Source of the DNA: Nocardioides sp. HDW12B
GTDB taxonomy: Bacteria > Actinomycetota > Actinomycetes > Propionibacteriales > Nocardioidaceae
Length of the DNA: 64,000 bases
Direction: 5' to 3'
Assembly (NCBI RefSeq): GCF_011299595.1
Contig: NZ_CP049867.1
Span: forward strand, 2,170,001 to 2,234,000
The notes beneath the pieces were generated by a model that worked only from the letters and a program-made list of their open reading frames with translations, made no database searches and had not been told where the DNA came from. The position numbers and the translations under genes were made by a program. Each line of letters starts with the position of its first letter. The stretch's first letter is position 1. Below, one piece after another: positions 1 through 5,912 of the stretch.

Positions 1-181
1 CGCCCACTCGGTCGTGATGATCGAGCTGTGCTCGCCCGACGGCGAGGCGCTGGTCCAGGCCCGCACCTCCGACATCACCGCCTTCGTCACCGAGATGACG
101 CAGCTGGTCGCGCCGGGCGCCGAGACCCACCTCGTCGACATCGACGGCGCCATCGCCGCGATCCTGGCCGAGGCCGCCTGA
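1..181 (+). CDS. SsgA-family sporulation/cell division regulator, C-terminal part
   Basis: Only the last 59 residues are present, read in the frame starting at base 2; the start lies left of the window. The segment reads like the C-terminal half of SsgA-like proteins: a beta strand (VVMIELCSPDGEALVQA), then a helix, then a PGAETHLVDID stretch before an amphipathic C-terminal helix ending in LAEAA. I matched it from memory to Streptomyces SsgA/SsgB, whose C-termini share the SPEGEAL and PPGTEH-FDLD pattern. These proteins steer septum site selection and peptidoglycan remodelling and act in the cytoplasm at the division site. Which SsgA-like paralogue this is cannot be told from the fragment. 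Confidence 0.75.
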   Translation, partial: AHSVVMIELCSPDGEALVQARTSDITAFVTEMTQLVAPGAETHLVDIDGAIAAILAEAA

Positions 182-225
182 CCGTCCTGCTCCGGCGGGC
201 CGGTCGACCGGTCCTGACGTGCTCG

Positions 226-299
226 ACCGCGCCTGGGGGCGCAGACGGTCCGACAGGACAGGACCGCGCCTGGGGGCGCAGACGGTCCGACAGGACAGG
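226..299. repeat. Perfect tandem duplication of a 37-bp unit
   Basis: Bases 226-262 and 263-299 are identical and directly adjacent. They lie between the ssgA-like stop and the convergent stop of the aminotransferase gene. There are only two copies and no spacer, so this is a recent local duplication rather than a CRISPR-type array. The unit holds no obvious hairpin. Confidence 0.9.
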
Positions 300-323
300 G
301 TTGCGACCTCGGCGACCCGCGAC

Positions 324-1145
324 CTACGGGTCGAGGTCGGCTGCTTCACGGGCTGCCCACGTCGCCGCTGCTGCGGCGGTGACCGGGCCGGGCGTCTCGA
401 GCTCCCGTCCGTCGCACCAGGCGACGGCCTGGACGTCGCGCGTCGTGGAGGCCAGGAAGATCTCGTCGGCGCGCGCCAGCACGCCGACCGGCTCGTCGAC
501 CTCGACGACGTCGCACCACTCGACCAGCAGCGCCCGGGTGATGCCGGCGAGGCAGCCCGACTGCAGCGTCGGCGTCCGCAGCTGGCCGTCGACGACGTAG
601 AAGACGTTGGACCCGGTGCCCTCGCACAGGTCGCCCTTGGTGTTGGCGAACACCGCCTCCCCCGCCCCCACCGTCGCCGCGTGCGCCAGCGCGACCACGT
701 TCTCGGCGTACGACGTGGTCTTGAGCCCGGCGACCGCCCCGCGCTCGCTGCGCGGCCACGGGACGACCGTGACCCGTGCCGGTCCCTCCCAGGCCTGCAG
801 GGGTGCGGCGACGACGACCAGGGTGGGCTCGGCGTCACCGCGCCCGGAGCCGAGCGGCGCCGGGCCGCCGGTGTAGGTGACGCGCAGCCGTCCCAGCGGC
901 AGGTGCTCGGCGGCGAGCACCTCCTCGACGCCGGCCCGCACCCGCTCGAGGTCGGGCTCGGGCAGCCCGAGGCCGCGCGCGGAGGCCGTCAGCCGGTCGA
1001 GGTGGCGCGTCAGCGCGAAGGGCCGGCCCTCGACGATCTTGACGGCCTCGAAGACGCCGTCACCCACGGTGAACCCGTGGTCGGTGACCGGCAGGGCCGG
1101 TGCCGTCGGGTCCTCGAGCAGCTGTCCGTTCACCCACGCCTGCAT
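324..1145 (-). CDS. Class IV aminotransferase, probably 4-amino-4-deoxychorismate lyase
   Basis: The 273-residue protein has the fold-type IV PLP pattern. It opens with VNGQLL, followed by the family DHGFTVGDGVFEAVKIVEG stretch (about residues 22-40) and an RHLDRL arginine motif. The PLP lysine region is near TTSYAENVVALA, and a later GDLCEGTGSNVFYVVDG block binds the cofactor phosphate. In this family such proteins are either PabC, which releases pyruvate from aminodeoxychorismate to give 4-aminobenzoate for folate, or branched-chain/D-amino acid aminotransferases. Length and the opening motif favour PabC, but substrate cannot be fixed from sequence. It stands alone on the minus strand, convergent with the ssgA-like gene. 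The ATG start has no competing upstream start. Confidence 0.75.
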   Translation of the reverse strand: MQAWVNGQLLEDPTAPALPVTDHGFTVGDGVFEAVKIVEGRPFALTRHLDRLTASARGLGLPEPDLERVRAGVEEVLAAEHLPLGRLRVTYTGGPAPLGSGRGDAEPTLVVVAAPLQAWEGPARVTVVPWPRSERGAVAGLKTTSYAENVVALAHAATVGAGEAVFANTKGDLCEGTGSNVFYVVDGQLRTPTLQSGCLAGITRALLVEWCDVVEVDEPVGVLARADEIFLASTTRDVQAVAWCDGRELETPGPVTAAAAATWAAREAADLDP

Positions 1146-1263
1146 GGCTCCAACCTAGGACACCGGCACGGCCCGCGGGGGCACCCCCGAGTTGGTGCTG
1201 ACGGGACTGTCCGCTACAGTTTCGTCTCGCACGACAGGCCCCGCGAGGGGCCCGGAGTTGCAG

Positions 1264-1336
1264 GCGGACGTAGCTCAGTTGGTAGAGCGCAACCTTGCCA
1301 AGGTTGAGGTCGCGAGTTCGAGCCTCGTCGTCCGCT
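1264..1336 (+). tRNA. tRNA-Gly (GCC anticodon)
   Basis: The acceptor arms GCGGACG (1264-1270) and CGTCCGC (1329-1335) pair fully. The anticodon stem is CAACC/GGTTG and the loop TTGCCAA carries anticodon GCC. The T arm contains GTTCGAG. The discriminator base is T and CCA is not encoded. It is the first of three clustered tRNA genes. Confidence 0.95.
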
Positions 1337-1377
1337 CGGAGAAGGGTCGCAGATCCGGCGTGATCGGCCCCTCCACT

Positions 1378-1448
1378 GGTGGAGTGGCCGAGAGGCGAGG
1401 CAACGGACTGCAAATCCGTCTACACGGGTTCAAATCCCGTCTCCACCT
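1378..1448 (+). tRNA. tRNA-Cys (GCA anticodon)
   Basis: Acceptor arms GGTGGAG (1378-1384) and CTCCACC (1441-1447) pair fully. The anticodon stem ACGGA/TCCGT flanks CTGCAAA, giving anticodon GCA. The T arm contains GGTTCAAAT. CCA is not encoded. It lies 41 nt after tRNA-Gly and 10 nt before tRNA-Val, so the three are probably one transcript. Confidence 0.95.
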
Positions 1449-1458
1449 CGCAGTTCCC

Positions 1459-1530
1459 GGGCGATTGGCGCAGTGGTAGCGCGCTTCCTTGACACGGAAG
1501 AGGTCACTGGTTCAAACCCAGTATCGCCCA
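1459..1530 (+). tRNA. tRNA-Val (GAC anticodon)
   Basis: Acceptor arms GGGCGAT (1459-1465) and ATCGCCC (1523-1529) pair fully. The anticodon stem CTTCC/GGAAG flanks TTGACAC, giving anticodon GAC. The T arm contains GGTTCAAAC. CCA is not encoded. A strong hairpin follows 15 nt downstream. Confidence 0.95.
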
Positions 1531-1545
1531 CCGAAGTCGCAGGTC

Positions 1546-1568
1546 AGAGGCCCCTCCTGGGGGCCTCT
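1546..1568 (+). terminator. Intrinsic terminator of the tRNA cluster
   Basis: A perfect 9-bp stem, AGAGGCCCC with GGGGCCTCT, encloses a 5-nt loop. A short T/C-rich tract follows. It sits directly after tRNA-Val and ends the Gly-Cys-Val transcript. Confidence 0.85.
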
Positions 1569-1680
1569 TCCTGGTTTACCGCCGACTCCTCCCCCGGGGC
1601 ACCGACCGGGCTCGCGCCGCACCGCTGAGTCCGGTCATTAGGTGCATGCCTCCCTGAGGAGGATGGTGGAGGGGCACGCA

Positions 1681-2244
1681 GTGCTCGGGAGACCGGCGTC
1701 GCCGACCGACCAGAGCACGCAGAGCCCTTCTGGAGGGCACCGTCATCACCGGCACCGCGCCTCACCGTCATCCGTCGACCAGCATCCCCGCGCCGGCCCC
1801 GCACGCCCCGTGACTCCGGGCGTCGGCTGGGCTGACGAGCTGGACGTGACCGCGTCGACGACGTCGCCGGCTCAGGCACGCGCCTTCGTCGCGTGGTGGA
1901 GCCGCCAGCACGAGCTGCCCGACCTCCTCGACGACCTCCTGCTCGTCGTGAGCGAGCTGGTCACCAACGCCGTCGTCCATGCCCGGTCGCACGTACGGAT
2001 CCGGATCGAGGAGCTGCCGTCGCACGTGAGGCTGACGGTGTCCGACGACTCGCTCGAGCGTCCGCGCCTGAGCCTGGCCGGGCACGTCGTGGACGGCGAC
2101 GAGCACGGCCGCGGGTTGTGGCTCGTCGACGCGTGCAGCACCGACTGGGGCACCGACCTGCTCCGCGAGGGCGGGAAGTCGACGTGGGCCTCGTTCGCGG
2201 TACGGCCCCGGCGATGCCCCGGTCCAGGCACTCAGTCGAAGTAG
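1681..2244 (+). CDS. HATPase-domain anti-sigma factor-type kinase (RsbW/SpoIIAB-like)
   Basis: The C-terminal 130 residues form a compact GHKL ATPase of the RsbW type: an N-box SELVTNAVVHA, a G1-like VSDDS and a G2-like GRGLWLVD. Such proteins bind ATP and either sequester alternative sigma factors or phosphorylate anti-anti-sigma partners in the cytoplasm. No sigma factor or STAS gene is adjacent, so the target is unknown. The N-terminal 45 residues are low-complexity (His/Ser/Pro/Arg-rich). Start choice is unsure. GTG at 1681 has the best ribosome site (GGAGGGG, 6-nt spacing), ATG 1642 and ATG 1663 are upstream in frame, and GTG 1810 would give just the ATPase domain. The 3' end overlaps the convergent gene by 13 bases. 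Confidence 0.7.
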   Translation: MLGRPASPTDQSTQSPSGGHRHHRHRASPSSVDQHPRAGPARPVTPGVGWADELDVTASTTSPAQARAFVAWWSRQHELPDLLDDLLLVVSELVTNAVVHARSHVRIRIEELPSHVRLTVSDDSLERPRLSLAGHVVDGDEHGRGLWLVDACSTDWGTDLLREGGKSTWASFAVRPRRCPGPGTQSK

Positions 2245-2696
2245 AGCAGGTACCGGTCGGGCCCGTCGCGCTCGACGACCACCATCTCTCCGTTCACGCC
2301 CCTGAACTCACCGGTGCCACCGGTGACGGCGAGAGAGAAGCTGTCGCCACTGGTCTCCGAGAAGGTGATCGCGCCCTGGATGGTGATCTGCCCGCGACCC
2401 CTGAGCGTCAGGGTGCCGACGCACTGCATCGTGAACGACTGCCGCGTCACACGCTTGATCGTGCACTCGACAGCATCACGCCCCACACGCTCCCCACGCT
2501 GGAACAGCTTCTCCGTGAAACCGAACGTGTCTCCGGGGCTCTCCCCTCGGGGCCCGTTGTCGACGAAGTACTCCGTCCAGGGCTTGGCCGTGACCTGCAG
2601 GTCCGGCGCCACCTCGCCTGCATCTGCTGGTGCCGGCATAGCCCAGCACGTGGCTGCGGCCAGCGTTCCTGCCATGGCGCGTCGTGCGATCTTCAT
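2232..2696 (-). CDS. Secreted protein with dirigent/allene-oxide-cyclase-like barrel
   Basis: The 154-residue product starts with MKIARRAMAGTLAAATCW and a signal peptide that probably ends after APADA. The mature part has alternating beta strands and the motif FSLAVTGGTGEFRGVNGEM (about residues 122-140), which resembles the TGGTGxFxGaxG turn of dirigent-like and allene oxide cyclase barrel proteins. Function in bacteria of this type is not established. Two cysteines in the mature region may form a disulfide. I chose the start at 2696 because an AGGGGGCACC ribosome site precedes that ATG and a signal peptide begins there; an upstream in-frame ATG at 2738 would add 14 non-signal residues. Confidence 0.6.
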   Translation of the reverse strand: MKIARRAMAGTLAAATCWAMPAPADAGEVAPDLQVTAKPWTEYFVDNGPRGESPGDTFGFTEKLFQRGERVGRDAVECTIKRVTRQSFTMQCVGTLTLRGRGQITIQGAITFSETSGDSFSLAVTGGTGEFRGVNGEMVVVERDGPDRYLLYFD

Positions 2697-2919
2697 GGTG
2701 CCCCCTCTGTGAATGCGCTCAAGGCCCCCACAGGCCACCCCACCCCGGGCGAGCGCTCCTCCAGGGATACTCCTCGTGCCTCCCGTTGAACAGGATCCGC
2801 TAGACCGCTCGACCCGCAGTCCTGACGTTCGTCCTGTCCGTCTCGCGCCCTTGGCCCGTGGTGCCTGCCCCTCCGAGGAGGATGCTTAATGCCTCGGGCA
2901 CAAGAAACCGAGGGCCCCG

Positions 2920-3426
2920 ATGAAGACAGCGTTCGTTGCCGTTTCGGCAGTCGTGATCATGTTCCTGACGCCGACAGCCGGTGTCGCTTCGAGCAACGCT
3001 GACTGGGCGAAGCGATGTCAGGTCGAGCACGCGTCGCTGGGTTACAGGAACGTCGGCCAGTGCGTGTCGACCTACGCCCGAGGTGGCGGAACAGTCACGG
3101 GACCGGCATCGCTGACGCTCACCTACGAGATGACGGCGTGCGCCGCGTTCCCGCAGGTGCAGTGCATCTGGTCGGTCCAGGGCTCCGGCCTCGACCCTGG
3201 CAGCAAGGTCGTCGTCGGCGGCGTCGACGTCCTCCACGGCGCCGAGGCAACGGTCGGCACGGACGGCACTGTCAACGTCCGCGGGCTCTTCATGCTGGGC
3301 GACTGCGTCAACCCGGGCTTCGAGATCCACCACTTCGTGGCCCGAGGTGTCGCCCCCGGTGGTGCTGCAGTCACGTCGGAGGTCGTGACCGGCGACGTCA
3401 CGCAGTTCGTCCCACTCTGCGCATAG
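2920..3426 (+). CDS. Secreted protein of unknown function
   Basis: The 168-residue product has a clear signal peptide (MKTAFVAVSAVVIMFLTPTAGVA). The mature protein begins with a short helical segment containing NADWAKRCQVEHASLGYRNVGQCV, then a beta-rich domain with six more cysteines or near-cysteine pairs, suggesting an oxidised extracellular fold. The N-terminal helix looks like those found before many small actinobacterial secreted beta proteins, but I do not recognise the family. The start is supported by GAGGG 6 nt upstream. That ribosome site lies in the right arm of a small hairpin (CCTCGG 2892-2897 with CCGAGG 2908-2913). The gene is divergent from the barrel protein gene, so the 223-nt gap holds both promoters. 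Confidence 0.6.
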   Translation: MKTAFVAVSAVVIMFLTPTAGVASSNADWAKRCQVEHASLGYRNVGQCVSTYARGGGTVTGPASLTLTYEMTACAAFPQVQCIWSVQGSGLDPGSKVVVGGVDVLHGAEATVGTDGTVNVRGLFMLGDCVNPGFEIHHFVARGVAPGGAAVTSEVVTGDVTQFVPLCA

Positions 3427-3439
3427 CCGCCTCCCTGGA

Positions 3440-4063
3440 TCAGTCGCGTGCCGCATTGCGGGCGACGAAGTCGGCGCGGGTGTTCTCGTGCGGGAACGGC
3501 AGGTCCGGCACCGGTACGTCGAGCGCGCGGCAGAGCGGCTCCCAGCCGTCACCGGGCTGCCACTCGACCAGCCGTCGAGGGTCGATCTCCGAGCGCACCT
3601 CCGCGAGCCGGCGCTCGTAGCCGGCCCTGACGTCGACCGGGTCGTGCGGGTCGGCGAAGACGTCGGCGAACATCACGCCGAAGAGCGGCGTCATCGGGTC
3701 GTCGGGGTCGTTCCGGGCCAGGATCCTCCGGGTCGCGGCCAGCACGGTGGCGTCCATGCTGGCGAACCAGGTGTCCGCGCTGCCCCGGTGCGACAGCAGG
3801 ACCGGCACGTCCGGGTGGGCGGAGGCGAGGTCACGCCAGCAGCTGGAGAACGGGGTGTCGACGCCCGCGGCGTACCCGGCCAGGAAGTCCTCCCAGACCG
3901 GGGACCGTCCCTCGAGGGCAGCGACCCAGGTGGGGAGGTGCTCGGGGTGCGCGAACGCCTCGCTCATGTGGTAGACCGGCGCGTCCAGCAGGTGGCGCAG
4001 GGCCTCGCGCAGCGACGACGTACCGGTGCGCGGCAGACCGGCACCGATCAGTCGCAACGTCAC
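3440..4063 (-). CDS. Sulfotransferase-family protein
   Basis: The 207-residue protein begins VTLRLIGAGLPRTGTSSL. Residues 9-18 form the PAPS 5'-phosphosulfate loop of the family often labelled Sulfotransfer_4. Further family features are the YHMSEAFAHPEHLPTWVAAL block, the VPVLLSHRGSADTWFASMDATVL strand-helix that holds the 3'-phosphate site, and a C-terminal PxxPFPxENTRADF motif. These enzymes move a sulfuryl group from PAPS to a hydroxyl acceptor; the acceptor is unknown. I start at GTG 4063, where the conserved domain begins. An in-frame start at 4114 would add 17 residues with no family similarity. Confidence 0.7.
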   Translation of the reverse strand: MTLRLIGAGLPRTGTSSLREALRHLLDAPVYHMSEAFAHPEHLPTWVAALEGRSPVWEDFLAGYAAGVDTPFSSCWRDLASAHPDVPVLLSHRGSADTWFASMDATVLAATRRILARNDPDDPMTPLFGVMFADVFADPHDPVDVRAGYERRLAEVRSEIDPRRLVEWQPGDGWEPLCRALDVPVPDLPFPHENTRADFVARNAARD

Positions 4064-4305
4064 GCCCCCACGATAGGCCCCGGCCGGCTCCGGGGGACGT
4101 CGGCGCTGACTCACGAGTCAGCGCGTCTTGTCAGGGACCTAGGTCACCTCTCCACGACTTGCGCCCCATTCATCCCGCTCGCCCCACTAACGTCGGACAA
4201 GTGGCGGCTGTGTCTGTCACACGAGGGTCCCGGCTCCACTGGGAGGAGGGCCGGGACCTCCGGGGGCACTGGCTCCCCCGGGCGCGCAGCGAGTACTTTC
4301 CCCTC

Positions 4306-4992
4306 GTGCCCGAAGACATCCCGCGACCGGTCTGCGTCGCCCTCGTCAACGACTTCGAGGTCGTCGTCAAGGGGCTGCGCGACATGCTCGCGAGCTTCAC
4401 CGAGCGGGTGCTGGTCGTCGAGCTCGACCTCGGGGCCGAGGTGGAGCAGAGCGTCGACGTGGCGCTCTACGACTGCTTCGCCGCCCACCCCCTCCACACC
4501 GACGACCTGGCGCGCCTCGTCGCCCAGAGCACCGTCGGCGCCGTCGCGGTCTACACCTGGACCACGCGCGACGACCTCGTCGACCAGGCGCTCGCGACGG
4601 GAGCACGCGGCTGGCTGTCGAAGTCACTGGACGCCACGTCGGTCGTCTCCGCGCTCGAGCGGCTCGCCGCCGGGGAGCAGGTCGTCGACCACGGCGACGT
4701 CGCCGCAGGTCCGGGCGCCGACCCCGAGCAGACCGTCGGCGACTGGCCCGGGCGTGCGGCCGGGCTCTCGCCGCGGCAGGCCGAGATCGTCAGCCTCATC
4801 GCCCAGGGGCTGAGCAACAACGAGATCTGCGAGCGGACCTACCTCACCCTCAACACCGTCAAGAGCTACATCCGTGAGGCCTATCGCACCATCGGTGTGA
4901 CAACCCGGGTCCAGGCGGTGCTCTGGGGTGTGGAGCACGGCCTGGTGCCGACGCCGGAGCGGCGTACGGAACTCGGGCCCGAACCGGACTGA
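4306..4992 (+). CDS. LuxR/NarL-type response regulator with degenerate receiver
   Basis: The C-terminal part (about residues 150-215, LSPRQAEIVSLIAQGLSNNEIC to YREAYRTIGVTTRVQAV) is a clear GerE-type helix-turn-helix. The N-terminal 120 residues follow the receiver fold, but the acidic pocket is changed: the usual DD at the first strand is ND (ALVNDFEVV), and the DxxMP phosphoacceptor context is replaced by DVALYDCFA. The lysine is still present (WLSKSLDA). It may therefore bind DNA without classical phosphorylation. The start at GTG 4306 fits the receiver boundary; an in-frame ATG at 4159 would add a 49-residue unstructured extension. No kinase is adjacent; the nearest is at 5.9 kb, beyond two small genes and two terminators. 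Confidence 0.8.
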   Translation: MPEDIPRPVCVALVNDFEVVVKGLRDMLASFTERVLVVELDLGAEVEQSVDVALYDCFAAHPLHTDDLARLVAQSTVGAVAVYTWTTRDDLVDQALATGARGWLSKSLDATSVVSALERLAAGEQVVDHGDVAAGPGADPEQTVGDWPGRAAGLSPRQAEIVSLIAQGLSNNEICERTYLTLNTVKSYIREAYRTIGVTTRVQAVLWGVEHGLVPTPERRTELGPEPD

Positions 4993-5091
4993 CCCGGGGA
5001 GGCGAGGCGCAAGGGACCTCCGACCGTGGTCCGCCCCGCGCCGACGGGGTCACCGTCGAAGGGACCGAACCACACCTCACAGGGGGAAACC

Positions 5092-5493
5092 ATGTCCCGT
5101 CGCCGCTCCACCGCCGCCGTCCTCGCCGGTCTCACCGGTCTCCTCGCCGCCTCGCTCGCGGCCGCACCGGCCTCGGCCGCGCCCACCTCGTCTCCCCAGG
5201 TCGTGCCGATCGCGGCCACGTGCCCCGGCCTCGGTGAGGTCAGCATCGTGCCGCCTCCGGGCGGCGGCGAGTGGACGCCCGGCTTCATCGCCGGGACCGG
5301 CAAGGTGCTGGTCCCCTACGTCTTCACCTTCACCTTCTCCGACGGTGAGACCACGGAGACCGAGACGATCGCGAAGAGGGGCGCGCTCCCGGCCGGCTCG
5401 ATCACGTGCTCCTTCGGCGAGACCTTCGTCGAGGACGGGGTGACCTACACCTTCACCGGCACCGCCACCGGTCCCCTGCGTGGCAAGCCCTGA
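5092..5493 (+). CDS. Small secreted protein of unknown function
   Basis: The product has 133 residues with a typical signal peptide (MSRRRSTAAVLAGLTGLLAA, cleavage probably after ASAA). The mature part is beta-rich and contains two cysteines, a PPGGGEWTPGF turn and a repeated TFTFS/TFTGT pattern, which suggests a small extracellular beta sandwich. I do not recognise the family. The ATG at 5092 follows AGGGGGAAACC, a strong ribosome site, so the upstream in-frame ATG at 5026 is not used. A hairpin terminator follows 63 nt after the stop. Confidence 0.65.
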   Translation: MSRRRSTAAVLAGLTGLLAASLAAAPASAAPTSSPQVVPIAATCPGLGEVSIVPPPGGGEWTPGFIAGTGKVLVPYVFTFTFSDGETTETETIAKRGALPAGSITCSFGETFVEDGVTYTFTGTATGPLRGKP

Positions 5494-5555
5494 TCCCGGG
5501 CGGCGCACCCCCGCTCGGGTGTGACGCCCCCGTCCCGCTCCCCGTACCGTCAGCC

Positions 5556-5592
5556 TCACGGCCCCTCGCACCTCCCAGGCGTGGGGCCGTGA
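5556..5592 (+). terminator. Terminator hairpin after the small secreted protein gene
   Basis: A perfect 10-bp stem, TCACGGCCCC (5556-5565) with GGGGCCGTGA (5583-5592), closes a 17-nt loop. A CTTT run follows. It lies between the secreted protein gene and a 31-codon gene. Confidence 0.75.
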
Positions 5593-5625
5593 CCTTTGTC
5601 GACGACGTCAGGCGGCTGCCCCACC

Positions 5626-5721
5626 GTGTTCTTCTTCTTCAGCAACCGTCTCGGTTGCGCCGGGTCGCTGATGGTCTCCGCCGTGGTCACCGCGCTGCTC
5701 GTGCTGCTGCTCTGGCGCTGA
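5626..5721 (+). CDS. 31-residue membrane microprotein
   Basis: A GTG-started frame of 31 codons encodes MFFFFSNRLGCAGSLMVSAV followed by a hydrophobic stretch ending LLVLLLWR. It is one predicted membrane segment preceded by an aromatic patch and the motif SNRLGC-GS. I recall very short actinobacterial proteins with the same FFFSNR-GC-GS opening, so I believe it is real; no function is known to me. It falls between two terminator hairpins, which suggests its own short transcript. The ribosome site is weak (AGGCGG about 10 nt upstream). Confidence 0.6.
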   Translation: MFFFFSNRLGCAGSLMVSAVVTALLVLLLWR

Positions 5722-5791
5722 CGCTTGCCCGACACCGGCCGGCGCCGACCTGGTTCAGACAGACTTGGACGAGTGTCCTACTCTAGGGTCG

Positions 5792-5825
5792 AACCCCGGT
5801 CAGCCTCCCCCGTCTGACCGGGGTT
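5792..5825 (+). terminator. Strong terminator hairpin upstream of histidine kinase gene
   Basis: A perfect 12-bp stem, AACCCCGGTCAG (5792-5803) with CTGACCGGGGTT (5814-5825), has a C-rich 10-nt loop. It separates the microprotein gene from the kinase gene. Confidence 0.85.
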
Positions 5826-5912
5826 CCTCGCGTCGCGGGCCTGCCCTCCCCGGGACCGGACGGGTACGGTGATCGGACCACGTCCGGGACAGCACACAGC
5901 GAGGGGGCCACG

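Noticed and set aside
219-1307. Long + strand frame opposite the class IV aminotransferase
   Set aside because: It is an antisense shadow in GC-rich DNA. Its translation is a run of Arg, Pro and Ala without fold or ribosome site, and the other strand has a clear enzyme and tRNA genes.
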